Source: Pseudomonas viridiflava (GTDB taxonomy: Bacteria > Pseudomonadota > Gammaproteobacteria > Pseudomonadales > Pseudomonadaceae). Taken from it: a stretch of 64,000 nucleotides of DNA. The DNA is taken from positions 1 through 64,000 of the forward strand of contig NZ_UUON01000001.1 in NCBI RefSeq assembly GCF_900590885.1. Direction: 5' to 3'. Position numbers and translations under genes: made by a program. The notes under the pieces were generated by a model. That model saw only the letters and a list, made by a program, of their open reading frames with translations, was not told the origin of the DNA and did not search any database. The first letter of the stretch is position 1. Each line of letters begins with the position of its first letter. This document shows positions 36,818 to 46,273 of the stretch, piece after piece.

Positions 36818-37468
36818 ATGCCCGACACCTCGACTGACATTGCCGAAATTCGCTTGCTCAACAGCGGCTATTCCCGCGAGGCCCGTTCCCTGTTGTACCA
36901 GGCCTATCGCCATGAGCCGACCTTCGCCTACATCTTCGAAGCGGAACGCCCCGGGTATGAGCAACGCGTGCGCGCCACGGTGCGTGAGTTGGTCAAACAG
37001 CATTTTTTCCAGAAGCTGCCTGCCATCGGTTTGTTTGTGAATGACCGGCTGATCGGCATCGCCCTGATCGCGCCGCCGCAACGGCGCCTGGGGATCACCG
37101 AGAGCTGGGCCTGGCAACTGCGTATGTGGCTGAGCACCGGTGTGCGCGGCACGCGGCGTTATCTGGATTACCACCATGCGGTGCTGGCGTGCCTGCCCAG
37201 CGAGTCGGTGCATGTGTTGCCATTGCTGGGCATTCACCCGCAGTTCCAGGGCAAGCACTACGGTGAGCAACTGCTCAAAGCGATTCACAACTGGTGCGCC
37301 GAAGACCCACATTCGTCCGGTGTGGTGCTGGATACCGGCAATTCACGTTATCTGGAGTTTTATAAGCGCCAGGGCTACGAGGAAATCGGTGAGGTGGCGA
37401 TTGGACCCATTTTGGAACATGTTTTTTTCCACCCAAATCCGCAGGTCCTACGTGCTGCAACGACTTAA
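36818..37468 (+). CDS. GNAT-family N-acetyltransferase
   Basis: 216 residues. The GNAT acetyl-CoA-binding region is VLPLLGIHPQFQGKHYGEQLLKAIHNWC (about 128-155), with the C-terminal LDTGNSRYLEFYKRQGYEEIGE. The start at 36818 has GGAG 8-12 bases upstream, so the TTG at 36791 is not used. Acceptor substrate unknown. Separated from tamA by 64 bp containing a weak hairpin. Confidence 0.85.
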   Translation: MPDTSTDIAEIRLLNSGYSREARSLLYQAYRHEPTFAYIFEAERPGYEQRVRATVRELVKQHFFQKLPAIGLFVNDRLIGIALIAPPQRRLGITESWAWQLRMWLSTGVRGTRRYLDYHHAVLACLPSESVHVLPLLGIHPQFQGKHYGEQLLKAIHNWCAEDPHSSGVVLDTGNSRYLEFYKRQGYEEIGEVAIGPILEHVFFHPNPQVLRAATT

Positions 37469-37496
37469 CTCAGAATTTTTCAGAATTTTCTGAGTT
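37467..37496. terminator. Hairpin between the GNAT gene and tamA
   Basis: AACTCAGAA (37467-37475) pairs with TTCTGAGTT (37488-37496), 12-nt loop, overlapping the GNAT stop codon. No T run, so a weak or attenuating terminator. Confidence 0.45.
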
Positions 37497-37532
37497 CAAA
37501 GTACCCCCCTTGCTCATGTAGCATCCGCGCCT

Positions 37533-39260
37533 ATGAAGTTTCCAGGAAGATTTACCAGCGGCCTGGTTCTGCTGTTCACCAGCTGCGGCGCATTGGCGCA
37601 AAGCGAATTGGACGTGCGGATCAAGCCCTCAAACGACGCGTTGAAAGCCAACATCGAAGGCTATATCGGCGGGGTGGGCGATCGTGATGAAGAAGCCTTG
37701 CTGCGGTTCAGCCGTGGCGCCGAAGAGCAGGCGCGCAAGGCGGCCCAGGCTCTGGGTTTCTATCAGCCACAGATCGAGAGTGATGTAAAAGGCGGCAAGA
37801 ACCCGCGCCTGATCCTCACCATCGACCCCGGCGAACCGGTGCATTTGCGCAACGTGACCATTCGGGTCGACGGCCCTGCCTCGAACCTCAAGACGTTTCG
37901 CGTGCCCGCCAGCGACGACCTCAAATCCGGCGCCGTGCTCAACCACGGCCACTACGAAGACGCCAAGCGCCTGATCCAGAACCAGGCGTCGCGCTACGGC
38001 TTTTTCAGCGGACGTTTTAGTCGCCAGACGCTGGCGGTAGACCCACAGGCCGGCGTCGCCGACATCGAACTGATCTACGACAGTGGCCCGCGCTACACCT
38101 TGGGCAAAGTCAATTTCGCCGGCGACACGCCGTTTGATGAAGAACTGCTGCAACGCATGGTGCCGTTTAAAAGTGGCACCCCATACGATTCCGAACTGAT
38201 CGCCGAACTCAACCAGAACCTGCAAGCCAGCGGCTTTTTCGAAGGCGTGCGCGTCGACGCCGCGCCGGCCGCCTCCGCCAATGACGTGATCCCGGTGGCG
38301 GTCAACCTGCAAACCCGCAAGCCGCGCACCATGGGCCTGGGCCTGGGTTTCTCCACCGATGTCGGCCCGCGCGGCAAGGCCAATTGGACCCGCCATTGGG
38401 TCAACCCCCAGGGCCATAGCTATGGCTGGGAAGCCGAGCTGTCGGCCCCTCGGCAAAACGTTGGCCTGTGGTACGACATTCCGCTGGACCCGCCACTCAC
38501 CGACAAGCTGCGTTTTGCCGGGGGCTATCAGAATGAAGAAATCGCCAACACCGATACCCTGAGTAAATTGCTCACCCTCGGCCCCGAATGGCACAGCAAG
38601 TTGCCCAGTGGCTGGACCCGCATCATCTCATTGAAATACCAGCGCGAAGAATATCGCCTGGGCAACGATTCGGGCCTCAGTAACCTGGTGATGCCGGGTG
38701 TGACCTATTCCTACCTGCGCAGCGACAACCATATCGACCCCCACAACGGCTACCGCCTGCAATTCGACACCAAGGTCGCCAAGGAAGGCCTGGGCTCCGA
38801 CACCAACCTGCTTTACGGCACGGCCATGGTCAAGGGCCTGACCACCCTGTGGGACAACCACCGCTTCCTGGCCCGGGCGCAGGTCGGCGGCAGCGCCACC
38901 AATGGCTACAAATCGGTGCCGCCGTCGTTGCGCTTCTTTGCCGGTGGCGACCAGAGCGTGCGCGGTTACGAGTACCAGACGTTGTCGCCGGAGAACGACC
39001 GTGGCGACCGCATCGGTGGCCGCTACATGGTGGCCCTGAGCGCCGAGTATCAATATTCCATCGCCGAAAAATGGCGGATCGCGACCTTTATCGACCAGGG
39101 CAACTCCTTCAACACCCTGGAAATGCCCAGCCTGAAAACCGGCGTCGGCGTCGGCATCCGCTGGGTCTCGCCGGTCGGGCCGATCCGCCTCGACCTGGCC
39201 CATGCCCTGGAAGACCCGGGCGGTATTCGATTGCACTTTTCCATGGGGCCCGAGCTGTGA
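37533..39260 (+). CDS. tamA: Translocation and assembly module subunit TamA
   Basis: 575 residues: signal peptide (cut after CGALA), three POTRA domains (about 25-265), then a 16-stranded Omp85 barrel (GLGLGFSTDVGPRGKANWTRHWVN ... RFFAGGDQSVRGYEYQTLSP, the conserved L6 VRGY motif, to the terminal RLHFSMGPEL). Works with TamB in outer-membrane protein insertion and lipid transport. Stop overlaps the tamB start by one base. Confidence 0.93.
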   Translation: MKFPGRFTSGLVLLFTSCGALAQSELDVRIKPSNDALKANIEGYIGGVGDRDEEALLRFSRGAEEQARKAAQALGFYQPQIESDVKGGKNPRLILTIDPGEPVHLRNVTIRVDGPASNLKTFRVPASDDLKSGAVLNHGHYEDAKRLIQNQASRYGFFSGRFSRQTLAVDPQAGVADIELIYDSGPRYTLGKVNFAGDTPFDEELLQRMVPFKSGTPYDSELIAELNQNLQASGFFEGVRVDAAPAASANDVIPVAVNLQTRKPRTMGLGLGFSTDVGPRGKANWTRHWVNPQGHSYGWEAELSAPRQNVGLWYDIPLDPPLTDKLRFAGGYQNEEIANTDTLSKLLTLGPEWHSKLPSGWTRIISLKYQREEYRLGNDSGLSNLVMPGVTYSYLRSDNHIDPHNGYRLQFDTKVAKEGLGSDTNLLYGTAMVKGLTTLWDNHRFLARAQVGGSATNGYKSVPPSLRFFAGGDQSVRGYEYQTLSPENDRGDRIGGRYMVALSAEYQYSIAEKWRIATFIDQGNSFNTLEMPSLKTGVGVGIRWVSPVGPIRLDLAHALEDPGGIRLHFSMGPEL

Positions 39261-42200
39261 TGCGTGGTGTAAAAATAGCGGGGCTGGCCTTGGCGGCCAT
39301 CCTCGCCGTGCTGTTGCTGGCGCTGTGGGCGGTACTCGGCACCCAGACGGGCAGCCGCTGGGCATTGGGGCGCGTACCCGGTTTGACGGTAGAGAACTTC
39401 CAGGGGCATTTGGGTGGCCAGTGGCGCGCCGATCACCTGCTGTGGCAACAGGGCAGCAGCCGTGTGGAACTCACGGCGCCCGTGTTTGAGTGGTCGCCCA
39501 CCTGCCTGTTGCGCACGACCTTGTGCATCGATCAGTTGGACGTGGAACAGGTCAGCCTGCAATTTCCACCGAGTACCGAAGACAGCAGCGGTCCCATCAC
39601 GCTGCCGGACTTGAAGTTGCCGATTGCCGTCCAATTGGGCGACATTCGCGTCGGCAGCCTGCTGTTTAACGGCAGCGAGGAACTCAAGGGCTTGCAACTG
39701 GCCGCGCATTGGACGGCCGCCGGGATGCGGATTGACTCGGTGCACCTGCAACGCGACGGTCTGGTGCTGGACCTGGCGGGGCTGTTGCAACCCACCGGCG
39801 ACTGGCGGCTGAGCGCCAGCGGCAATCTGAGCCTACCGTACGCTCCCGGTGGCGCGCCCTGGCAGGTGGCATTGAAGATCGATGGCGACTTGCTCAAGAC
39901 CCTCACGCTGGATGCCGACAGCAGCGGTTACCTGCCGGCCAAGCTCACCGGCGCGCTGCAGCCTCTGGCGGAAAACCTCCCCGCCCAGTTGCATATCACC
40001 GCCGATGGCTTCAAGCCCAGCGCCGACCTGCCCGACACCCTGCAACTCAATCAACTGGACCTGACCGCCAAGGGCGACCTTAAAAGCGGTTATCAACTGC
40101 TGGGCAGGGCCGTGCTGCCGGCGGAAAAAGGCCCGGTGGCCTTGCTGCTGCAAGGCAAGGTCGACGCCAAGGGCGCGCAGATCGCCGGCCTAGACCTGAC
40201 GGCCGGCGACAAACAGAGCCTCAAGCTCAGCGCCCAGCTGGATTGGCAGCAAGGTTTCAGCGCCGACGCGAAGATCGATTGGCTGGACTTCCCCTGGCAT
40301 CGTCTCTACCCGCTGATCGACGAGCCGCAGGTGGTATTGCGTACCTTTAATGGTGAGGTGTCCTACAAGGACGGCAACTACCTCGGCAACCTCAAGGCCG
40401 ACCTCGACGGCCCCGCCGGCAAGTTCAACGTGGTCACGCCGTTCAGTGGCGACCTCAAGCAAGTGTTCCTGCCCGAACTCAAGCTGACCGCCGGCCAAGG
40501 CAAGGCCGAGGGCCACCTCAACCTGCAATTCGCCGACGGTATCGCCTGGGACACGGCGCTGGACCTGTCGGCGCTGAACCCGGCGTACTGGGTCGCCGAG
40601 TTGCCCGGCACGCTGGCTGGCCCGCTGCGCAGCAAGGGTGAGTTCAAGAACGAGCAACTCAAACTGAATGCCGACCTTGACCTCAAGGGTCGCCTGCGCG
40701 GGCAAACCGCCGTGCTGGCAGCCAAGGCAGAAGGCGCGGGCGAGCAATGGACCCTGGCCAATCTGGATATCCGCCTGGGCGACAACCGCATCAACGGCAG
40801 CGGCAGCCTGCAACAACGCCTGGCCGGGCAGATTGATATCAAGCTCGCGCGCCTGGCCCAGTTGTGGCCGCAGTTGCGTGGCCAGGTCAATGGCCGTCTC
40901 GACGTGGCCGGCAGCCTCCAGGCGCCCCAAGGCAAACTCGACCTCAAGGGCCAGCAACTGGCATTTGCCGACAACCGCCTGCAAAGCCTGACCCTCGACG
41001 CCACCCTCGACAGCGCCCAGCGCGCAAAAATCGACCTCAAGGGCAGCGGCATCCAGGCCGGGGAAACCCAGGTCGGCACCCTGACCGCCAGTGCCCAGGG
41101 CGACATCAAGAGCCAAAAGGTCCAGCTGGACCTGGCCGGCCCATTGGTCAAGCTGGCCCTGGCCCTGGACGGCAACCTCGACAACGGCAACTGGCGCGGG
41201 CGCCTGGCCAGCGGCGATGTACAGGCCGGCGGCCAGGACTGGAAGCTGCAAGCCCCGGCGAAAATCGAACGCCTGGCCGACGGCAAGCTGACCTTTGCCG
41301 CGCACTGCTGGGTGTCCGGCCCGGCCAGCCTGTGCGGTGAAGACCAGCGCCTGATGCCCGAGCCGAAGTTGCGTTACCACCTCAAGCAATTCCCCATCGA
41401 CAGCCTCGCGGCGTTTTTGCCCAAGGACTTCGCCTGGCAGGGCAAGCTCAACGCCGACGTGCAACTCGACCTGCCGGCCAGCGGCCCCAAGGGCGTGGTG
41501 TCGGTGGATGCCAGCGGCGGCACCTTGCGCGTCAAGGACAAGGCCCAGTGGCTGGATTTCCCCTACGACACCCTCAAGCTGGAAACCACCCTCAATCCCA
41601 AGCGCATCGACACTCAGTTGAATTTCCGCGGCGGCCAGCTCGGCGAGTTGCTGTTGCAGGCGCAGATCAACCCGCTGCCGAAAAACAAGCCGATCACCGG
41701 CAATTTCAGCCTGACCGGCCTCGACCTCGCCGTGGCGCGGCCGTTTGTGCCGATGGTGGAAAAACTCAACGGCAAGCTCAACGGCAGTGGGCGGATTTCC
41801 GGTGGGTTGCTGGCGCCACAGGTCAACGGCAACATCAACGTGATCGGCGGCGAAATCTCCGGGCCGGAACTGCCCATCAGCCTCGAAGGCCTGAACGTAC
41901 AGGCGTTGATTGCCGGCGAAAGCGTGCAGCTCAACGGCGCGTGGCGCAGCGGCAAGGCCGGGCAGGGCAGCCTCAAGGGTCAGATCGACTGGGGCCAGGC
42001 CCTGGCCGTAGACCTGAGCCTGCAGGGCTCGCAGTTGCCGGTCACGGTCGAACCCTACGCTGTGCTGGAAGTGGCGCCCGACCTGAAGATCAGCCTGAAA
42101 AACGACAAGCTGGCGATTGCCGGCAAGGTCCACATTCCGCGCGGAGACATCACTGTGCGCGAGTTGCCGCCGTCCACGGTCAAGGTCTCGGATGACACGG

Positions 42201-42931
42201 TGATCATTGGCAGCCAGACCGAGGAAGGCAAACCGCCGATGGCCATGGCCATGGATATCGACGTGGTGGTGGGCGAAGACAAGCTCAACTTCTCGGGTTT
42301 CGGCCTGACCGCCAAGGTGCAGGGCCAGGTGCATATCGGCGACAACATGGACACCCGTGGCGAGCTGTGGCTCAACGACGGGCGCTACCGCGCATACGGG
42401 CAGCGGCTGGATGTGCGCCGTGCGCGGCTATTGTTCGCCGGTCCCCTCGACCAGCCCTACCTGGACATCGAAGCGATCCGCAAGACCGACGATGTGGTCG
42501 CCGGTATCCGCCTGAGCGGCAGCGCCGAGCAGCCCACCACGCAGATATTCTCGGAGCCGGCCATGAGCCAGGAGCAGGCGCTGTCCTACCTGGTGCTGGG
42601 GCGTCCGCTGAGCTCCACCGGTGAAGACAACAACATGCTCGCCCAAGCCGCCCTTGGCCTGGGCTTGATGGGAAGCGCCGGGGTCACCTCCGACCTTGCC
42701 AACAAGCTGGGTATCCAGGACTTCGACCTCGATACCCAGGGCAGCGGCACCACCACGGCGGTGGTGGCCAGCGGCAAGATCACCGAAAAACTTAGCCTGC
42801 GTTATGGGGTAGGGGTGTTCGAGCCGGCCAGCACGATTGCCTTGCGCTATCTGCTGAGCAAGAAGGTGTACCTGGAAGTGGCGAGTGGCGTGGCCAGCTC
42901 TCTGGATATCTTCTACAAGCGCGATTTCTAA
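39260..42931 (+). CDS. tamB: Translocation and assembly module subunit TamB
   Basis: 1223 residues: N-terminal membrane anchor (IAGLALAAILAVLLLALWAVLG), a long periplasmic stretch of beta-taco repeats with hydrophobic-alternating strands (AsmA-like), and the C-terminal DUF490 (YLVLGRPLSSTGEDNN ... GKITEKLSLRYGVGVFEP ... LDIFYKRDF). It bridges inner and outer membrane and probably conducts phospholipid outward with TamA. The ATG at 39260 uses the A of the tamA TGA; the frame extends further back within tamA, which is not used. Confidence 0.93.
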   Translation: MRGVKIAGLALAAILAVLLLALWAVLGTQTGSRWALGRVPGLTVENFQGHLGGQWRADHLLWQQGSSRVELTAPVFEWSPTCLLRTTLCIDQLDVEQVSLQFPPSTEDSSGPITLPDLKLPIAVQLGDIRVGSLLFNGSEELKGLQLAAHWTAAGMRIDSVHLQRDGLVLDLAGLLQPTGDWRLSASGNLSLPYAPGGAPWQVALKIDGDLLKTLTLDADSSGYLPAKLTGALQPLAENLPAQLHITADGFKPSADLPDTLQLNQLDLTAKGDLKSGYQLLGRAVLPAEKGPVALLLQGKVDAKGAQIAGLDLTAGDKQSLKLSAQLDWQQGFSADAKIDWLDFPWHRLYPLIDEPQVVLRTFNGEVSYKDGNYLGNLKADLDGPAGKFNVVTPFSGDLKQVFLPELKLTAGQGKAEGHLNLQFADGIAWDTALDLSALNPAYWVAELPGTLAGPLRSKGEFKNEQLKLNADLDLKGRLRGQTAVLAAKAEGAGEQWTLANLDIRLGDNRINGSGSLQQRLAGQIDIKLARLAQLWPQLRGQVNGRLDVAGSLQAPQGKLDLKGQQLAFADNRLQSLTLDATLDSAQRAKIDLKGSGIQAGETQVGTLTASAQGDIKSQKVQLDLAGPLVKLALALDGNLDNGNWRGRLASGDVQAGGQDWKLQAPAKIERLADGKLTFAAHCWVSGPASLCGEDQRLMPEPKLRYHLKQFPIDSLAAFLPKDFAWQGKLNADVQLDLPASGPKGVVSVDASGGTLRVKDKAQWLDFPYDTLKLETTLNPKRIDTQLNFRGGQLGELLLQAQINPLPKNKPITGNFSLTGLDLAVARPFVPMVEKLNGKLNGSGRISGGLLAPQVNGNINVIGGEISGPELPISLEGLNVQALIAGESVQLNGAWRSGKAGQGSLKGQIDWGQALAVDLSLQGSQLPVTVEPYAVLEVAPDLKISLKNDKLAIAGKVHIPRGDITVRELPPSTVKVSDDTVIIGSQTEEGKPPMAMAMDIDVVVGEDKLNFSGFGLTAKVQGQVHIGDNMDTRGELWLNDGRYRAYGQRLDVRRARLLFAGPLDQPYLDIEAIRKTDDVVAGIRLSGSAEQPTTQIFSEPAMSQEQALSYLVLGRPLSSTGEDNNMLAQAALGLGLMGSAGVTSDLANKLGIQDFDLDTQGSGTTTAVVASGKITEKLSLRYGVGVFEPASTIALRYLLSKKVYLEVASGVASSLDIFYKRDF

Positions 42932-42950
42932 ACCCGTTCGCAGTCAAAAA

Positions 42951-43039
42951 TGTGGGAGGGGGCTTGCCCCCGATAGCAATGGTCCAGTCAACACGTGAGT
43001 GACTGATCCACCGCTATCGGGGGCAAGCCCCCTCCCACA
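42951..43039. repeat. Paired REP elements, 27-bp perfect inverted repeat
   Basis: Arms at 42951-42977 and 43013-43039 are exact reverse complements (core GGGAGGGGGCTTGCCCCCGA). The 35-bp centre is unrelated. Between tamB and the MarR operators. Confidence 0.88.
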
Positions 43040-43073
43040 TTACCAAGCAAGCTAATTATTCCATTTGACATTC

Positions 43074-43087
43074 GCTGCCTAAGCAGT
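43074..43087. promoter_or_regulatory. MarR-type operator, distal half of a pair
   Basis: GCTGCCTAAGCAGT, an imperfect palindrome almost identical to the site at 43107; centre-to-centre distance 33 bp, close to three helical turns. Confidence 0.72.
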
Positions 43088-43106
43088 AACATCTCGTCAT
43101 ACATTC

Positions 43107-43120
43107 ACTGCCTAGGCAGT
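43107..43120. promoter_or_regulatory. MarR-type operator, proximal half of a pair
   Basis: ACTGCCTAGGCAGT, a perfect 14-bp palindrome 16 bp before the marR start codon, placed to block its own promoter or the ribosome site. Confidence 0.76.
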
Positions 43121-43136
43121 AATAAGGTGACTTCCG

Positions 43137-43610
43137 ATGAAACACTTCACCCCGGACAACTTCCACAACTGCCACCTCGGGCTGTTGTTGGGCCGCGCCG
43201 CGATTCTCAAAGACAAGATCATCGACACCCATATGGAGCCTCACGGCGTGACCGCCGCGCAGTTCAAGGTGTTGATCATCATGGCGCAGTTTGGCGTCGA
43301 CACCCCGGCGGAGCTGTGCCGCAACCTGTCCCTGGACAGCGGCTCGATGACGCGCATGCTCGACCGTCTCGAGCAAAAAGGCCTGCTGGACCGCAAGCGC
43401 TCCGAACTGGACCGCCGCCAAGTGCAGTTGGTGCTGACCGCCGACGGCCAGCGCCTGGCGGACATGCTGCCGCATATCGGCGCCCAGGCCCTGAACCAGT
43501 TGGCCGGTGCGCTGGAGCCCGGTGAGCTGCAGACCCTGGAAAAGATCCTCAAGAAAATTCTGATAGCTGCCGGTGACCCCATCACCCTGCAGCGGGTAGG
43601 TAAAGAATGA
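43137..43610 (+). CDS. MarR-family regulator of the efflux operon
   Basis: 157 residues with the MarR winged HTH (TPAELCRNLSLDSGSMTRMLDRLEQKGLLDRKRSELDRRQVQLVLTADGQ). It begins the operon it controls; paired palindromic operators lie just upstream. Stop and outer-membrane factor start overlap (ATGA, 43607-43610). Typical of EmrR/TtgR-like control in which a toxic aromatic ligand relieves repression. Confidence 0.88.
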   Translation: MKHFTPDNFHNCHLGLLLGRAAILKDKIIDTHMEPHGVTAAQFKVLIIMAQFGVDTPAELCRNLSLDSGSMTRMLDRLEQKGLLDRKRSELDRRQVQLVLTADGQRLADMLPHIGAQALNQLAGALEPGELQTLEKILKKILIAAGDPITLQRVGKE

Positions 43611-45058
43611 ACACACGTGCCCTCAGCCTGGTGCTGGTTGCCATGAGCCTGGCCGGTTGCGCCAATTTCAGCGGCCTCGACACCCAGGGCCAGCGCCTCG
43701 ACGCCAATACCCTGCAAACCGGCAAGTCCTTGAGCGGTGTGACCCTGTCCAACGCCGCCTGGCCTGCCGCCGACTGGTGGAAGAGCCTCGGCGACCCACA
43801 GCTCGACGGCCTGATCCATGAAGCCCTGCAAAACAGCCCCGACATGCAAGTCGCCAGCGCCCGTGCCCACCAGGCCGAGGCCGCCGCCTATGCAGCGAAT
43901 GCCGCGCGCATGCCGACCCTGGATGCCAGCGCCGGTGTGAGCCGTTCGCGCCTGGCCAAGGACCAGGACCCGCTGGGGCAGGGCGATGCGTATTCGACCG
44001 TGCGCAACATTGGCGCCAGCTTCAACTACAACTTCGACCTCTGGGGTGGCCAGCGCGCCGCCTGGGAAGCCGCGTTGGGTCAGGCCCGCGCCGCCGAAGT
44101 CGACCAGCAGGCCGCGCGCCTGACCCTCGCCGCCGACGTGGCCAAGGCCTACAGCGACCTGGGCCAGGCCCACATCGTGCGGGATCTGGCCACCGACGAC
44201 CTCAAGCGCACCCGTCAGATGCTCGACCTGAGCAAACGCCGGCTGGACTCGGGTATCGACAGCCAATACCAGTACCAGCAGACCGAAAGCCTGGAAGCCA
44301 GCTCCCAGTCGCAACTGATCGATGCGGAGAAACAACTGCAGAGCGCCAAGATCGCCCTCGCGGTGTTGCTCGGCAAAGGCCCCGACCGTGGCAATGAACT
44401 GGCACGTCCCAGCGTGTTGAAACCGGCCGCCGTCGCCGTTCCGTCGGTGTTGCCCGCCGAGCTGCTGGGCCGTCGTCCGGACCTGATCGCCGCGCGCTGG
44501 CGCGTCGAGGCCGCGAGTAAAGACATCGCCGCCAGCAAGACGCGCTTCTACCCCAACCTCAACCTGAGCGCGAGTGCCGGGGCCGAGTCGTTGCTGGGGG
44601 ATGCGATGTTCGGTTCGGCCAGCCGCTTCTTCAATATCGCGCCGACGATCTCGCTGCCGATCTTCGACGGCGGCCGCCTGCGTGCCGACCTTGATGCCCG
44701 CGACGCCGACTACGACCTGGCCGTAGCCCAGTACAACAAGACCCTGGTGCAAGCCCTGGGGGACATCGGCAACACCCTTTCACAACTGCGCGAAACCGGG
44801 CGCCAGATCCAGGCCCAGCAACATGCCACGGATATTGCCCAGCAGTCTTACGACACCGTGGTTCAGCGTTACGGCTCAGGTATCGGTAACTACCTGGACG
44901 TGCTCAGCATCGAGCAGCAATTGCTGCAGGCCCAGCGTCAGCTGGCGACCCTGAATGCCGGGCAAATCGATCTGTCGATTCAATTGATGCAGGCCCTGGG
45001 TGGCGGATACCAAGCCGATAACGTGGCCGCGACCACCCCAGCCACACGCACGGAATAA
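43607..45058 (+). CDS. Outer-membrane efflux lipoprotein (NodT/OprM family)
   Basis: 483 residues: lipoprotein signal with lipobox LAGC (Cys18), then two TolC-like alpha-helical repeats (ADWWKSLGDPQLDGLIHEAL..., LGRRPDLIAARWRVEAASKDIAASKTRFYPNLNL..., GGRLRADLDARDADYDLAVAQYNKTLVQALGDI). Forms the outer-membrane channel for the EmrAB-type pump next to it. Sixteen bases before emrA. Confidence 0.9.
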   Translation: MNTRALSLVLVAMSLAGCANFSGLDTQGQRLDANTLQTGKSLSGVTLSNAAWPAADWWKSLGDPQLDGLIHEALQNSPDMQVASARAHQAEAAAYAANAARMPTLDASAGVSRSRLAKDQDPLGQGDAYSTVRNIGASFNYNFDLWGGQRAAWEAALGQARAAEVDQQAARLTLAADVAKAYSDLGQAHIVRDLATDDLKRTRQMLDLSKRRLDSGIDSQYQYQQTESLEASSQSQLIDAEKQLQSAKIALAVLLGKGPDRGNELARPSVLKPAAVAVPSVLPAELLGRRPDLIAARWRVEAASKDIAASKTRFYPNLNLSASAGAESLLGDAMFGSASRFFNIAPTISLPIFDGGRLRADLDARDADYDLAVAQYNKTLVQALGDIGNTLSQLRETGRQIQAQQHATDIAQQSYDTVVQRYGSGIGNYLDVLSIEQQLLQAQRQLATLNAGQIDLSIQLMQALGGGYQADNVAATTPATRTE

Positions 45059-45073
45059 TTTGAGGTATTTGTC

Positions 45074-46273
45074 ATGGCCACTGCCGAAAACACCAACGCA
45101 ACCGAACAACCCAAAGACACCAACCCGCGCAAACGCAAAGTCATGCTGATCGGCCTCGCGCTGATCGTCATCCTCGCCGTAGTCGGCGTATGGGCCTGGC
45201 ACGAACTCTACGGGCGCTTCAATGAAAGCACCGACGACGCCTATGTGAACGGCAACGTGGTGGAAATCACCCCGCTGGTCACCGGCACCGTGGTCAGCAT
45301 TGGCGCCGACGATGGCGACCTGGTCCACGAAGGCCAGGTGCTGGTCAACTTCGACCCGAACGATGCCGCCGTCGGCCTGCAAAGTGCCCAGGCCAACCTG
45401 GCCCGCACCGTGCGCCAGGTACGCGGCCTGTACAGCAACGTCGACGGCATGAAGGCTCAGGTCAATGCACAGAAAGCCGACGTGCAGACCGCCCAGGACA
45501 ACTTCAACCGCCGTAAAACCCTGGCTGCCGGCGGGGCGATTTCCCAGGAAGAACTGTCCCATGCCCGTGACAGCCTGACCGCCGCCAAGAATGCGCTGAC
45601 CAACCTTGAGCAGCAACTCAAGACCACCAACGCGCTGGTCGATGACACCGTAATCAGCTCGCACCCCGACGTGCAAGCCGCCGCCGCACAACTGCGCCAG
45701 GCCTACCTGACCAATGCGCGCAGCACCTTGATTGCGCCGGTCACCGGCTACGTGGCCAAGCGCACCGTGCAACTTGGCCAGCGCGTGCAGCCGGGCACGG
45801 CGTTGATGGCCGTGATCCCGCTGAACCAGTTGTGGATCGACGCCAACTTCAAGGAAACCCAACTGCGCGACATGCGCATCGGCCAGCCGGTGGACATCGA
45901 GTCGGACATCTACGGCAGCGACGTGAAGTACAGCGGCACCGTCGACAGCCTCGGCGCCGGTACCGGCAGCGCGTTTGCCCTGCTGCCGGCGCAGAACGCC
46001 ACCGGTAACTGGATCAAGATCGTGCAGCGGGTGCCGGTGCGTATCCACATCAATGCCGATGAACTGGCCAAAAATCCGCTGCGCGTGGGCCTGAGCACGG
46101 TCGTTAATGTAGACCTGCACGACCAGAGCGGCCCGGTGCTGGCGCAACAGGCGCCGCAAAAGGCCTCGTTCACCACCAACGTGTATGAACGCCAATTGGC
46201 CGAGGCTGACGCCATGATCACCCAGTTGATCCATGACAACAGCGTCGCCGCTCCCAAGGCTGTGCAACGCTGA
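45074..46273 (+). CDS. emrA: EmrA-type membrane-fusion protein
   Basis: 399 residues: short cytosolic tail, one TM helix (VMLIGLALIVILAVVGVWAW, about 24-43), biotinyl-lipoyl-like half (TDDAYVNGNVVEITPLVTGTVVSI), coiled coil (about 110-190) and C-terminal beta domain. Links the DHA2 pump to the outer-membrane factor. Stop and emrB start share one base (TGATG). Confidence 0.9.
   Translation: MATAENTNATEQPKDTNPRKRKVMLIGLALIVILAVVGVWAWHELYGRFNESTDDAYVNGNVVEITPLVTGTVVSIGADDGDLVHEGQVLVNFDPNDAAVGLQSAQANLARTVRQVRGLYSNVDGMKAQVNAQKADVQTAQDNFNRRKTLAAGGAISQEELSHARDSLTAAKNALTNLEQQLKTTNALVDDTVISSHPDVQAAAAQLRQAYLTNARSTLIAPVTGYVAKRTVQLGQRVQPGTALMAVIPLNQLWIDANFKETQLRDMRIGQPVDIESDIYGSDVKYSGTVDSLGAGTGSAFALLPAQNATGNWIKIVQRVPVRIHINADELAKNPLRVGLSTVVNVDLHDQSGPVLAQQAPQKASFTTNVYERQLAEADAMITQLIHDNSVAAPKAVQR

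Noticed and set aside
38849..39259. N-terminal extension of tamB within tamA
   Set aside because: The extension is out-of-frame tamA sequence; the TamB anchor helix begins right after the ATG at 39260.
42951..43039. Possible CRISPR or IS ends from repeated 24-27-bp units
   Set aside because: Units are inverted pairs, not direct repeats with spacers, and no transposase frame lies between; they are REP pairs.
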